From the NCBI RefSeq assembly GCF_001556865.1, contig NZ_LSJY01000018.1:1-64000 (forward strand): a stretch of 64,000 nucleotides of DNA, given 5' to 3'. The translations under genes were made by a program, and so were the position numbers. The DNA is from Sphingobium sp. CCH11-B1. Its GTDB lineage: Bacteria; Pseudomonadota; Alphaproteobacteria; Sphingomonadales; Sphingomonadaceae. The notes beneath the pieces are model-generated. The model saw only the letters and a program-made list of their open reading frames with translations, did not search any database and was not told the DNA's origin. How positions within the stretch are numbered: position 1 is the stretch's first letter; every line of letters begins with the position of its first letter. Of this stretch, positions 1 to 7,949 are shown piece by piece.

Positions 1-55
1 AAAGGGGGTCCCTCTTCGACGCCGATCGGGGGTCCCTTTTGAACGCCGTTTGACA
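1..55. mobile_element. Terminal region of an IS21-like insertion sequence, cut by the window edge
   Basis: Two consecutive 24-nt direct repeats (4-27 and 28-51) each begin GGGGGTCCCT and continue with a variant of TTCGACGCCG. They are followed by TGACA ending at 55. Multiple terminal repeats and a CA end (TG when read from the other side) are typical of IS21-family elements, whose ends carry arrays of transposase-binding repeats. The istA/istB genes would lie to the left, outside the window. Only the end is seen, so the family call rests on the repeat style. Confidence 0.6.
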
Positions 56-183
56 ATCTGACACCGCACGAAATCACGTTTACCGGGCCAGCAGCGGACG
101 CTCGGCCGAGGTGCCCCCGCCGACCGTCGCTTGAAGCGCGCTAGGGCAGCCACCGCGGATTCGTCGATCGGGTAACCACCGGA

Positions 184-408
184 TTGGCGGAAGTTCATGT
201 CAACATGCTGATAGGGCAAATCAGAACTATCGATCCCAGCTATCGGCTGGACCCGCTCGAGTTTCCGACAACGCTCGAAGGGCAGGCAAATCTGATACGC
301 CAGCTTCGTCTCGAACGGGCAGTTGCCTTTTATCGGCTGAAGGGAGAGACCCCACCGTTACAGGTCGAGGTGCTGCGATATCTTCAGGAACTAACGGATG
401 ATGCCTAG
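184..408 (+). CDS. Small hypothetical protein next to an IS end
   Basis: I do not recognise this gene. The reading frame opens with a TTG at 184; an in-frame ATG at 205 is an equally good start and would give 67 residues. The product is soluble and mostly helical in appearance, with a leucine/arginine-rich middle (RQLRLERAVAFYRL). No signal peptide or membrane segment is visible. It sits between the IS end and a probable pseudogene, on the island side of tRNA-Ser, and has no housekeeping neighbour. That context suggests mobile-element cargo, but function is unknown. Confidence 0.45.
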   Translation: MAEVHVNMLIGQIRTIDPSYRLDPLEFPTTLEGQANLIRQLRLERAVAFYRLKGETPPLQVEVLRYLQELTDDA

Positions 409-750
409 AGCAGGGTGTCAAGAAATTCGACGGTGGCCGCTTGAAAGTCCGTTTATCGCGCGAAGAGGCCATCGGGAACTATGTGGACCGTGAGGTCAGG
501 ATAAACTTGAAAAGGGCTTCCTGAGCGCAACATCGACACGGCCTTCTTCGCGCTCAACGAAGGATTGAAAACCATCCGCAAGAAAGTCGGTGAGGAGAAT
601 TACCAGATGCTCGTCGCGCTGTCCCACAAGACGCGGGCGCATTTCGAAGCCGATCCCGAAGACGAGACCCAGGACGGTATCAAGGGCCGGGATTGCATCA
701 TTGAGATGGAAGATATTCTGAAAGCCAGCACTCGGGGCAAGTCACGCTGA
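402..750 (+). pseudogene. Probable frameshifted hypothetical gene
   Basis: Two reading frames look like one interrupted protein. The first part (about 402-524) reads FDGGRLKVRLSREEAIGNYV and then VDREVRINLKRAS before a TGA at 522. The second part continues one frame later with ERNIDTAFFALNEG, then KKVGEENYQMLVAL, and ends at 750. Removing the single T at 522 joins them smoothly (RAS-ERNID). There is no convincing ATG upstream of the first part; TTG codons at 441 and 565 are the only alternatives for the halves. The protein family is unknown. It could instead be two tiny separate genes or contain a sequencing error. Confidence 0.45.
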
Positions 751-931
751 TTTCGAGCTTTTGCCCTTCTCAAATCCGGTAGCACGCAAAAGGCCAAGAG
801 AGAAAGTCGACCGAAAATGCAGGATTTACACATATTCGGTGGTTCTCCGGCGTGTGAATGACACCAGAAAAGGCCAGAACCCGCCTCAAAAACGGGAAAT
901 ATATCCTTTTTTATCAACAAGTTAAATGAAA

Positions 932-1022
932 TGGCGGAGCGGGAGGGATTCGAACCCTCGATACGCTTTTGACGTATACTCACTTTCCAGGCGAGCGCCT
1001 TCGACCACTCGGCCACCGCTCC
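932..1022 (-). tRNA. tRNA-Ser (anticodon GGA)
   Basis: On the minus strand the sequence folds as a class II tRNA: a GGAGCGG acceptor strand (1016-1022) pairs with CCGCTCC, followed by discriminator G and an encoded CCA (932-934). The anticodon GGA is at 986-988, and a long variable arm is present, as expected for serine. The T-loop GGTTCGAATCC is canonical. Its 3' end faces the IS/orphan-gene region at 1-931, the usual geometry of tRNA-targeted integration. Confidence 0.97.
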
Positions 1023-1121
1023 GCATGCACTGGAAGGCGGCTCCCTATCGCCATGCGGGCGGCGAGGCAAGGGGCATTGGCGAGGGCTTTACTTTATCCG
1101 TGATGCCCTGTTTCATGGGGC

Positions 1122-2015
1122 ATGATGCATCGCCCGCTTGCCCTATCCCTGTCCCTTGCTTTGCTCCCGTCCGCGGCGTGGTCGGCCGACGCGCCCGCCA
1201 CGCCCGCCGCCGTTGTGGCGCAAGCGCCGGCAAGCGCATGGCTGCCTGTTCCGGCGGAGGAATTGCTGGTCCTGACGATCAAGGGCGGACGACGCGTCCT
1301 GATCCAACTCGCGCCAGCCTTCGCGCCGCGCCATGTTGAAAACATCCGCTTGCTGGCCGCGCGGCACTGGTGGGATGGAACGAGCATCAACCGGGTCCAG
1401 GACAATTATGTCGTGCAATGGGGTGACGCCACCGAGAAGAAGCCGCTGCCGCCCGGCCTCTCTACCACCAGCGCGCAGGACTATGTCATGGATTTGACGA
1501 CGCGCAGGATGCGCATCACGCCGCTTCCCTATGCTGATCCCTATGCCAGTGCGACCGGCTTCAGCGGTGGATGGCCGATGGCGATGGATGGAGGTTCTGC
1601 CTGGCTGCCCCATTGTTACGGTTATGTCGGAGTGGGCCGCAATGTTTCACCCGATGCCGGGACGGGGGCCGAACTTTATGCTGTCATAGGCCAGGCGCCG
1701 CGCCAACTCGATCGCAACATCGCTGTGGTCGGACGGGTTGTTGACGGGATGCCCGCGCTGTCGAGCTTGCCGCGTGGCACCGGAGATCTGGGCTTTTACA
1801 CAGCGAAGGAGCGCAAGACGCCCATCCTGTCCGTTCGCCTCGCCAGCGAGATGCCAGAGGCGGTCCGCCCCCGTGTCGAGGTGATGGATACAGGTTCGGA
1901 CAGCTTCGCCGACTATCTGCGCCTGCGCGCCAACCGCAAGGACGATTTCTACGACCGCCCCGCCGGAGGCGTCGATATCTGCAACGCTCCGGTGCCCGTC
2001 CGCATGCGCAACTAA
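1122..2015 (+). CDS. Exported cyclophilin-type peptidyl-prolyl isomerase
   Basis: Predicted periplasmic peptidyl-prolyl cis-trans isomerase of 297 residues. An N-terminal signal peptide of about 21 residues ([17 protein letters not shown]) is followed by a low-complexity Ala/Pro linker. The cyclophilin-like fold then has the usual opening in which a strand such as [20 protein letters not shown] leads into the substrate-binding region; [11 protein letters not shown] and [23 protein letters not shown] are further family landmarks. Two ATG codons are adjacent (1122 and 1125). The sequence is divergent from textbook cyclophilins in the active-site Arg/Phe region, so catalytic activity is inferred. 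It stands alone and converges on the Lrp gene with a 4-bp overlap. Confidence 0.85.
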   Translation: MMHRPLALSLSLALLPSAAWSADAPATPAAVVAQAPASAWLPVPAEELLVLTIKGGRRVLIQLAPAFAPRHVENIRLLAARHWWDGTSINRVQDNYVVQWGDATEKKPLPPGLSTTSAQDYVMDLTTRRMRITPLPYADPYASATGFSGGWPMAMDGGSAWLPHCYGYVGVGRNVSPDAGTGAELYAVIGQAPRQLDRNIAVVGRVVDGMPALSSLPRGTGDLGFYTAKERKTPILSVRLASEMPEAVRPRVEVMDTGSDSFADYLRLRANRKDDFYDRPAGGVDICNAPVPVRMRN

Positions 2016-2473
2016 AGGCTCCGCACGCGATAGCCGCGCCAGTCGCGGATGCGGCGGATTGCAAAGCTGGTGCGGATCGCGGCGACGCCCGGCAGGCGGG
2101 CGAGGCAGTCGCGGTGGATCGCATCAAAGCCTTTGAGGTCGGCCGCTGCCACGCGCAGCAGATAATCGGCCTGCCCGGCCATCAGGTGGCATTCCAGGAT
2201 TTCGGGGAAATCCGCCACTGCCGCTTCGAACCGATCCATGGTTTCCCGGCTCTGACTGGTGAGCGACATTTCGACGAACGCATGAAGGGTAATGCCAAGC
2301 ACGTCGGGATCGAGACGGGCGGCATAGCCTGCAATCAACCCCGCTTCCTCAAGCGCCTTGACGCGTCGATGACAGGCGGAAGAAGAAAGGCCGATTACTT
2401 CGCTCAGTTCGGTTACGGACTTGCGCGAATCCGTTTGAAGCGTTTCCAGCAAAGCGATGTCGAAGCGATCCAT
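2012..2473 (-). CDS. Lrp/AsnC family transcriptional regulator
   Basis: A 153-residue Lrp/AsnC protein. Residues 1-60 form the helix-turn-helix domain (LSEVIGLSSSACHRRVKALEEAGLI), and the rest is the RAM effector-binding and oligomerisation domain (LHAFVEMSL, ILECHLMAGQADYLLRVA). It is transcribed divergently from alanine dehydrogenase across a 153-bp gap full of inverted repeats. Lrp-type regulators commonly activate ald in response to alanine, so it is likely the local AldR-like regulator; this is inferred from context. Confidence 0.9.
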   Translation of the reverse strand: MDRFDIALLETLQTDSRKSVTELSEVIGLSSSACHRRVKALEEAGLIAGYAARLDPDVLGITLHAFVEMSLTSQSRETMDRFEAAVADFPEILECHLMAGQADYLLRVAAADLKGFDAIHRDCLARLPGVAAIRTSFAIRRIRDWRGYRVRSL

Positions 2474-2480
2474 AGGATGA

Positions 2481-2559
2481 TATCCCTGATAATGCCAATA
2501 TGCCGGGATAGTTTCCCGATCCGTTCGTGAACAGGGATAAAATCAGGGAACTTTCCCTG
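2481..2559. promoter_or_regulatory. Candidate Lrp/AldR operator array between lrp and ald
   Basis: Related inverted repeats built on the word CAGGGA(T/A)A sit in the divergent promoter region: TATCCCTG (2481-2488) faces CAGGGATA (2532-2539); CGGGA-N5-TCCCG is at 2504-2518; CAGGGAA-CT-TTCCCTG is at 2544-2559. The repetition of one word in alternating orientation fits cooperative Lrp octamer binding. Binding itself is inferred. Confidence 0.55.
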
Positions 2560-2626
2560 GCCCGCTCGCGCTATGATCGGGCCAGCGGCCGGCTTCGGCG
2601 CGCCGATGGGATATTGGAGAGCCTGG

Positions 2627-3742
2627 ATGATCGTCGGGACCGTCAAAGAAATCAAAAATCACGAATATCGGGTGGGGCTGACTCCCGAAAGCGTGCACGA
2701 ACTGGCCAGCCACGGTCATCAGCTGCTCGTCGAAAGCGGTGCAGGCGACGGGATCGGCGCTGGCGATGACCTGTATGTAAAGGCAGGGGCGGAGATCGTT
2801 TCGACCGCTGCGGAAATCTTCGATCGTGCTGAGATGATCGTGAAGGTCAAGGAGCCGCAGGCCGGTGAACGCGCCATGCTGCGCCCCGGCCAGATCCTCT
2901 ATACCTATCTCCATCTGGCGCCGGATCCCGATCAGACGCGTGACCTGATCGCCAGCGGCGCGACCTGCATCGCCTATGAAACCGTGACGGATGCGCATGG
3001 CGGCCTGCCGCTGCTGAAGCCCATGAGCCAGGTTGCCGGACGCATGGCGATCCAGGCGGGCGCGACTGCGCTCGAAAAGGCGCATGGCGGACGCGGCGTG
3101 CTGCTCGGCGGCGTACCGGGCGTATTGCCGGCAAAGGTGGCGGTGATCGGGGGCGGCGTCGTCGGCTTCAACGCAGCGCAGATGGCGGCGGGACTTGGTG
3201 CCGACGTCACCATTCTCGACCGCAGCCCCGAAGTGCTCGAGAAGCTAGGCATGTATTTCGAAGCTCGCGCGAAGACGCGCTTTTCAAACCGGGCGAACCT
3301 GGCGGAATGCGTGGCCGAGGCCGACCTTGTCATCGGCGCAGTGCTCATCCCGGGCGCGGCCGCGCCCAAGCTGGTGAGCGCGGACATGCTCAAGACCATG
3401 AAGAAGGGTGCGGTGCTGGTGGATGTCGCCATCGATCAGGGCGGATGCTTCGAAACCAGCCATGCCACGACCCATGCCGATCCCACCTATATCGTGGATG
3501 GCGTCGTCCATTATTGCGTCGCCAACATGCCAGGCGCGGTCGCGCGGACCAGCACCTACGCGCTCAACAATGTCACCTTGCCCCATGCGCTGCGCATCGC
3601 GGAACTCGGTTGGAAGGAAGCCTTGCGCACGGACCCGCATCTGCGCGCTGGCCTGAACGTCTGGAACGGCAAGATCACCTATCGCGCGGTCGCCGATGAC
3701 CTTGGCCTGCCCTATACCCCCGCCGAAGAGGCGGTCGCCTGA
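2627..3742 (+). CDS. ald: Alanine dehydrogenase
   Basis: NAD-dependent alanine dehydrogenase (L-alanine to pyruvate and ammonia), 371 residues, the normal family length. The start at 2627 is chosen because GGAGA lies 6 nt upstream and the protein then begins [20 protein letters not shown], the conserved N-terminus. A substrate-binding stretch (MIVKVKEPQ), the Rossmann NAD motif ([17 protein letters not shown], about residues 170-186) and the C-terminal [19 protein letters not shown] are all present. It is divergent from an Lrp regulator and is followed by a strong terminator at 3774-3819, so it is monocistronic. Confidence 0.97.
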   Translation: MIVGTVKEIKNHEYRVGLTPESVHELASHGHQLLVESGAGDGIGAGDDLYVKAGAEIVSTAAEIFDRAEMIVKVKEPQAGERAMLRPGQILYTYLHLAPDPDQTRDLIASGATCIAYETVTDAHGGLPLLKPMSQVAGRMAIQAGATALEKAHGGRGVLLGGVPGVLPAKVAVIGGGVVGFNAAQMAAGLGADVTILDRSPEVLEKLGMYFEARAKTRFSNRANLAECVAEADLVIGAVLIPGAAAPKLVSADMLKTMKKGAVLVDVAIDQGGCFETSHATTHADPTYIVDGVVHYCVANMPGAVARTSTYALNNVTLPHALRIAELGWKEALRTDPHLRAGLNVWNGKITYRAVADDLGLPYTPAEEAVA

Positions 3743-3773
3743 ACCCTTCGCGAGACGCTCCGACCAGCGCTTG

Positions 3774-3819
3774 AAGAAGAAGCGCCAGCCTTCCCTTGGG
3801 CTGGCGCTTCTTCTTTTTT
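3774..3819 (+). terminator. Rho-independent terminator after ald
   Basis: A perfect 17-bp stem (AAGAAGAAGCGCCAGCC, 3774-3790, with GGCTGGCGCTTCTTCTT, 3799-3815) encloses an 8-nt loop and is followed by T residues. Its A/T-rich foot would also work on the minus strand. The remainder of the 315-bp gap before the TauE gene (3820-4057) contains no gene or motif I can support. Confidence 0.9.
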
Positions 3820-4057
3820 GGCCATTCCCCCTCGGCCTGACGCAAAGGACGTCGAACCGGGGTGAGGGTTTGCGGACCATCATTCGTCTAGGGCCAGCAG
3901 GGGGACATTGCCACATGCCCCCCATGCAGCTTTGTTCCGCCGAAGAGAGGCATGGTCTAGACGTGATGGTCGATTTTCCTACATTCGCAGCCTTGATACG
4001 ACAGGGTGTATGCCGCAATATCGTTGCGCCCCGTGGCGGACAGGGAGGGGCGAAGTA

Positions 4058-4888
4058 ATGCATCTGGACGTCATGACCTGGCTGGTGCCGCTTGTCGCCA
4101 TGCTGGCCGCCGGTCTGCTGGCGGGCTTTGCCGCCGGCATCTTTGGCATCGGCGGCGGCTTCGTCGTCGTGCCGGCGCTGCTTGTGGTGTTGCCGCTGCT
4201 CGGCGGGACCAAGGATGCCATCGCTCATGTCGCGATCGGCACATCCGCCGCGACCATCATCGTGACTTCCATCCGTTCCCTGATGGCCCATGCCAAGCGA
4301 GGAGCGGTGGAATTCGAAGTGCTCAAGACCTGGGCGCCGTGGATCATCATGGGCTGCGGCGCGGGCGTGCTGCTTGCCAGCCATGTGGACGGGCGCACGC
4401 TGAAGATGATCTTCGGCTGCGGCGTCATATTGATGTCGTTGAACTTCCTGTTGCCCAAGGTCAGCGGCAAGGTGGTGAGCGACACCATGCCCTCCGGCAT
4501 CATCCGGGTCGGCATCGCGGGCGGCCTCGGCACATTTTCGTCCTTGCTTGGCATCGGCGGCGGCACCATCGCCATCATGGTCATGACGCTGTGCGGCCGC
4601 ACTATCCACCGGGCGATCGCGACGGCGTCCGGCATTGGCACCCTCATTGCCGTGCCGACGACGATCGGTTTTGCCATCATAGGCCTCAAGGAAGGCGGGC
4701 TGCCCTGGGGGTCGCTGGGCTATATCAACATCCCCGCAACCCTGGCGATAGCGTCCATGTCCATGCTGACCGCGCCGCTTGGCGTCGCCGCAGCGCACAG
4801 CCTGCCCGCGGGCCCGCTGAAGAAGATTTTCGGCGTCTATCTGCTCATCATCGGCGCGCTGATGCTGCGCAACGGGCTGAAGATCTAG
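4058..4888 (+). CDS. TauE/SafE (TSUP) family anion exporter
   Basis: Inner-membrane protein of 276 residues with about eight hydrophobic segments in two homologous halves. Each half has the glycine-rich TSUP signature: GFAAGIFGIGGGFVVVPAL near the N-terminus and GTFSSLLGIGGGTIAIMVM in the second half. TSUP proteins move sulfite, sulfoacetate or related organosulfonates; the substrate here cannot be read. The ATG at 4058 has GGGAGGGG 7 nt upstream. A 16-bp tandem duplication (GGGCTGAAGATCTAG-A/G at 4874-4889 and 4890-4905) contains the stop codon. Confidence 0.88.
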   Translation: MHLDVMTWLVPLVAMLAAGLLAGFAAGIFGIGGGFVVVPALLVVLPLLGGTKDAIAHVAIGTSAATIIVTSIRSLMAHAKRGAVEFEVLKTWAPWIIMGCGAGVLLASHVDGRTLKMIFGCGVILMSLNFLLPKVSGKVVSDTMPSGIIRVGIAGGLGTFSSLLGIGGGTIAIMVMTLCGRTIHRAIATASGIGTLIAVPTTIGFAIIGLKEGGLPWGSLGYINIPATLAIASMSMLTAPLGVAAAHSLPAGPLKKIFGVYLLIIGALMLRNGLKI

Positions 4889-4905
4889 AGGGCTGAAGAT
4901 CTAGG
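4874..4905. repeat. 16-bp tandem duplication across the tauE-like stop codon
   Basis: GGGCTGAAGATCTAG plus one base occurs twice back to back (4874-4889, 4890-4905). The first copy encodes the C-terminal GLKI and stop; the second lies just beyond. This looks like a recent slippage or duplication event. Confidence 0.9.
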
Positions 4906-4946
4906 GGGCTGGAGGACGGCGGTTGCCCTGCGCGCCGCCGACCATT

Positions 4947-6185
4947 TCAGTCGGCGTCGGGATCGCGGAAGTTCAGCCGCCTCGTAACCGTATAGTCCAG
5001 CACGCCGACCAGCAGATAGCTGATCCACTGCTTCAAAAGGGTGAGCGGGGTGCGTCCAGCCCTGTGGGCTTCCAGGCTGATGACCCGGCTGTCCGCTTCC
5101 TCCCGGTCGATAAAGGCGCGAACATCTCTCGCGAAGGCGTGGTCCTCGATCCGCAGCATGAGCTCCAGATTGAGGAAAAGGCTGCGCATGTCGAAATTCG
5201 CCGACCCGACGAAAACGGCGTCGTCGATCACGATCAGTTTCATATGCAGCTTGCAGGATTGGTATTCCGCAATCTTCACGCCGCGTTTGAGCAGGGGGCC
5301 ATAGAGCAGCCTGGCGGCGGCGACCGTGGCCCCATTGTCCGATTTCGCTGGCAGGATGACACGCGCGCCCTGACGCCGGGCAGCACGGGCGATCCGCTTC
5401 AACATGCCGCGGCCTGGCGAGAAATAGGCTTCGACCATGTCGACCCGAGACGCTTTCTCAAGATCATGTTTCACCACCTGCGCCCAGGGGCTCAAGCGAC
5501 GCGTCGGCCCGCCGATCAGCCAGCGGAAGGGTGTATCGGACGCCAGCCGGCGGGGAGGGCGCCAGCGCCTGACCATTCTGCGCAGGTCTCGGAAGCGCTG
5601 GCGTCGGCCCGATACCCAGCGCCAGATCTGGCCGTACCAACCGCTCATCGCCGCGACCTGATCGCCTTCTATCCACAGGCCGACATCGCGCCAGCAATCG
5701 GTGGCAGGGATGCCGAAATAGCCGTCCTCGACATTGAATCCGCCCATCAGCAACCGGCTATCGTCGGCCATTGCCATTTTCTGGTGGTTGCGGATCAGAT
5801 AGCGGGTGGACCTGCGCGTGCCGAACCGCGCGAACCGTGCGCCGGCCTTCACCAATGGATCGAAAAAGGCGTCCGGCGTGGCGCTGGATCCGAAGGCGTC
5901 GATCATCAGCGTAACAGCCACCCCGCGCGCGCGCGCCGCGATCAGCGCGTCGCGTACGAGCGTACCGCTGCCGTCGGCCGCAAAGATATAATAATAGAGC
6001 TTCAGGCTGCTGCGCGCGCCCCCGATCAGCGCGATCAGCGCATCGCGCAACGCTGGCCCTTCCACGATCAGGCGAAGCTGGTTGTCCCACAGGTCGGCGA
6101 CGATCGTCGATGCGTCGTTGAAAGGTGGGGCGGATGTCACGGTCGCCATCGCGCCGTCATGCCGTGTTCGAGGGGGATGCGCCAT
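4947..6185 (-). CDS. Phospholipase D-like / cardiolipin synthase family protein
   Basis: A 412-residue protein with two HKD motifs, the hallmark of phospholipase D enzymes: H134-x-K136-x4-D141 followed by LLMGGFN, and H314-x-K316-x4-D321 followed by VFVGSANFD. The arrangement (EGPALRDALIALIGGARSSL, YYYIFAADGSG) matches bacterial cardiolipin synthases of the ClsB type, which lack the N-terminal membrane pair of ClsA. It probably condenses phosphatidylglycerol or uses phosphatidylethanolamine to make cardiolipin; the exact substrate is inferred. An alternative start is the Met at residue 13. A hydrophobic stretch near the C-terminus (LLKQWISYLLVGVLDYTV) may anchor it to the membrane. Confidence 0.88.
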   Translation of the reverse strand: MAHPPRTRHDGAMATVTSAPPFNDASTIVADLWDNQLRLIVEGPALRDALIALIGGARSSLKLYYYIFAADGSGTLVRDALIAARARGVAVTLMIDAFGSSATPDAFFDPLVKAGARFARFGTRRSTRYLIRNHQKMAMADDSRLLMGGFNVEDGYFGIPATDCWRDVGLWIEGDQVAAMSGWYGQIWRWVSGRRQRFRDLRRMVRRWRPPRRLASDTPFRWLIGGPTRRLSPWAQVVKHDLEKASRVDMVEAYFSPGRGMLKRIARAARRQGARVILPAKSDNGATVAAARLLYGPLLKRGVKIAEYQSCKLHMKLIVIDDAVFVGSANFDMRSLFLNLELMLRIEDHAFARDVRAFIDREEADSRVISLEAHRAGRTPLTLLKQWISYLLVGVLDYTVTRRLNFRDPDAD

Positions 6186-6271
6186 GGCTTTATGGGCTTT
6201 TCATTGACTCTTAAGGGGCAGGCTGTTAGGCGATCGCTTCGACATTTCCATTGCTTGTTCAGGAGGCCCGT

Positions 6272-6616
6272 TTGGCCCGCGTTACTGTCGAAGATTGCGT
6301 CGACAAGGTTACCAATCGTTTCGATCTCGTTCTTCTTGCTGCGCAGCGTGCGCGCGAGATTTCGGGTGGTGCTGAACTGACGCTCGATCGCGATCGGGAT
6401 AAAAATCCGGTCGTTGCCCTGCGCGAGATTGCCGAAGAAACCATATTGCCCGCCGATCTTCATGATTCGGTTGTCGCGTCGCTGCAGAAGGTGCAGATCG
6501 ACGATGATGATACGCCTGATGAGATTGGTTCGATCGCACAGTCGGCGGAAGCGCTGCGCCTGACCGCTGCTGCTCCGCCGAGGAACCAGAATATCGGCGG
6601 CGACTACGACGGCTGA
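6272..6616 (+). CDS. rpoZ: DNA-directed RNA polymerase omega subunit
   Basis: Omega subunit, 114 residues, which helps assembly of RNA polymerase and can contribute to ppGpp binding. The protein begins with the conserved [20 protein letters not shown] and contains AAQRAREI and [12 protein letters not shown]. The TTG at 6272 is chosen because AGGAGG sits at 6261-6266, five bases before it; an upstream in-frame ATG (6251) would include the Shine-Dalgarno in the coding region. The acidic C-terminal tail is typical of alphaproteobacteria. It is followed by its own terminator; no spoT/rel gene is adjacent. Confidence 0.96.
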   Translation: MARVTVEDCVDKVTNRFDLVLLAAQRAREISGGAELTLDRDRDKNPVVALREIAEETILPADLHDSVVASLQKVQIDDDDTPDEIGSIAQSAEALRLTAAAPPRNQNIGGDYDG

Positions 6617-6642
6617 ACGACGGACAAGTTTGGAGAGGGAAT

Positions 6643-6684
6643 GAGGCCCGGCCTGCGCAAGCAGGACCGGGCCTCGACCGTTTT
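6643..6684 (+). terminator. Terminator after rpoZ
   Basis: GAGGCCCGGCCTGC (6643-6656) pairs with GCAGGACCGGGCCTC (6661-6675) around a GCAA tetraloop with one bulge, followed shortly by TTTT (6681-6684). Confidence 0.75.
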
Positions 6685-6740
6685 AGGCGGAAAATTTGGA
6701 AAGCCAGGGACGTTCAGCGACGACCCTGGCCCCCTTCGGA

Positions 6741-7058
6741 TCAACAGCGCGAATTGCGGTCGATCGCGCGGCCGGCCAGCGCGCCTGCGCCCGCTCCGAT
6801 GATCGTGCCCGGAGCGCGGTCGCCGCGGGTGTCGACGGCCCGGCCCAGCAGCGCGCCGGCGACACCGCCGAGCAGCAGGCCGGTCGTGCCGCCCGACTTG
6901 CGGCAGCGATAGCGATAATCGTCGCGATAATCGCCGCGACGGTCATAGTCGCGGTAGTGGCGTTCGCGATGGGGACGCGCCTCGGCAGCCGCTGGAACAA
7001 CCGAAGAAACGGTGGCGGCGGCGAGCGCGGTAGCCAGAATGGCCTTGCTGATCTTCAT
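6741..7058 (-). CDS. Secreted glycine-zipper protein
   Basis: A 105-residue envelope protein. The start at 7058 is preceded by GGAGGAGAAG on the minus strand and gives a clean signal peptide (KISKAILATALAAATVSSVVPAAAEA). A charged Arg/Asp/Tyr segment (about residues 28-55) follows, then a glycine-zipper 2TM region (GGTTGLLLGGVAGALLGRAV and GTIIGAGAGALAGRAI). Proteins of this type are often outer-membrane associated, and their specific role is unknown. The final residue is a lone cysteine; it is not a lipobox. Confidence 0.8.
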   Translation of the reverse strand: MKISKAILATALAAATVSSVVPAAAEARPHRERHYRDYDRRGDYRDDYRYRCRKSGGTTGLLLGGVAGALLGRAVDTRGDRAPGTIIGAGAGALAGRAIDRNSRC

Positions 7059-7171
7059 TGTCTTCTCCTCCAGACGATGACTCATTGACTGTGAGGAGCG
7101 TTATGCGTCCGGTCTCATGGGCCGAAGCTGAACCGAGCCGTTATTCTGCGTTCAGCAAATTGTGTTAGCGA

Positions 7172-7864
7172 TCAGGGATCGAGCGCCGGCAAGGCCCAGT
7201 CGATCGCGCCGCGGCCATGGGCCTCCAGAAAGGCGTTGGCGCGGGAAAAGGGACGCGATCCCAGGAAGCCATTATGTGCGGACAATGGGGAGGGATGGGC
7301 AGATTTGATCACCAGATGGCGGTTCTGGTCGACGAACCCCGCCTTACGCTGGGCATAGGCGCCCCATAGCATGAAGACGACCGGCTTTTCGCTCTGCGCC
7401 ACCAGACGCACGACTGCGTCGGTGAAGAGTTCCCAACCCTTGCCCTGATGCGATGCTGCGCGGCCCATCTCGACCGTTAGAACGCTGTTGAGCAACAACA
7501 CACCTTGCCGCGCCCAATGTTCCAGAAATCCGTGGCGCGCCGGAACGATCCCCAGGTCCGCCTGCATTTCCTTGTAGATGTTTACCAGTGAAGGCGGCGT
7601 TCGCACACCGGGGCGCACGGAAAAACACAGGCCATGCGCCTGGCCCTCGCCATGATAGGGGTCCTGCCCCAATATCACTGCCTTCACTTGATCCAGCGGC
7701 GTCAGGTCCAGCGCCCGGAAATATTCGCTGCCCCTGGGAAAGACGCGCTTGCCGGCTGCTTTTTCGGATTGAAGAAAGCTTTTGAGATTCTGCATATGAG
7801 GCGCAGCGAACTGCTCGGTCAGGGGTTTGCGCCAACTTTCGTGCAGCTTGATCGTCTCGCTCAT
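7172..7864 (-). CDS. ung: Uracil-DNA glycosylase
   Basis: Family 1 uracil-DNA glycosylase, 230 residues, which removes uracil from DNA in base excision repair. The water-activating motif GQDPYHG (residues 66-72, Asp68 catalytic base) and the leucine-loop HPSPLSA near residue 190 are both intact, with the uracil-binding segment [10 protein letters not shown] between them. It is transcribed divergently from the beta-lactamase-like gene with an 85-bp gap. Confidence 0.97.
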   Translation of the reverse strand: MSETIKLHESWRKPLTEQFAAPHMQNLKSFLQSEKAAGKRVFPRGSEYFRALDLTPLDQVKAVILGQDPYHGEGQAHGLCFSVRPGVRTPPSLVNIYKEMQADLGIVPARHGFLEHWARQGVLLLNSVLTVEMGRAASHQGKGWELFTDAVVRLVAQSEKPVVFMLWGAYAQRKAGFVDQNRHLVIKSAHPSPLSAHNGFLGSRPFSRANAFLEAHGRGAIDWALPALDP

Positions 7865-7949
7865 GCGTCCTGTGATGGCCCGTCCTGCAAAGTGCTGTCA
7901 ACGGCGTGAACCTACTTGCCTCGCCGCTTGTGATTCGCGACAGTGGCGC

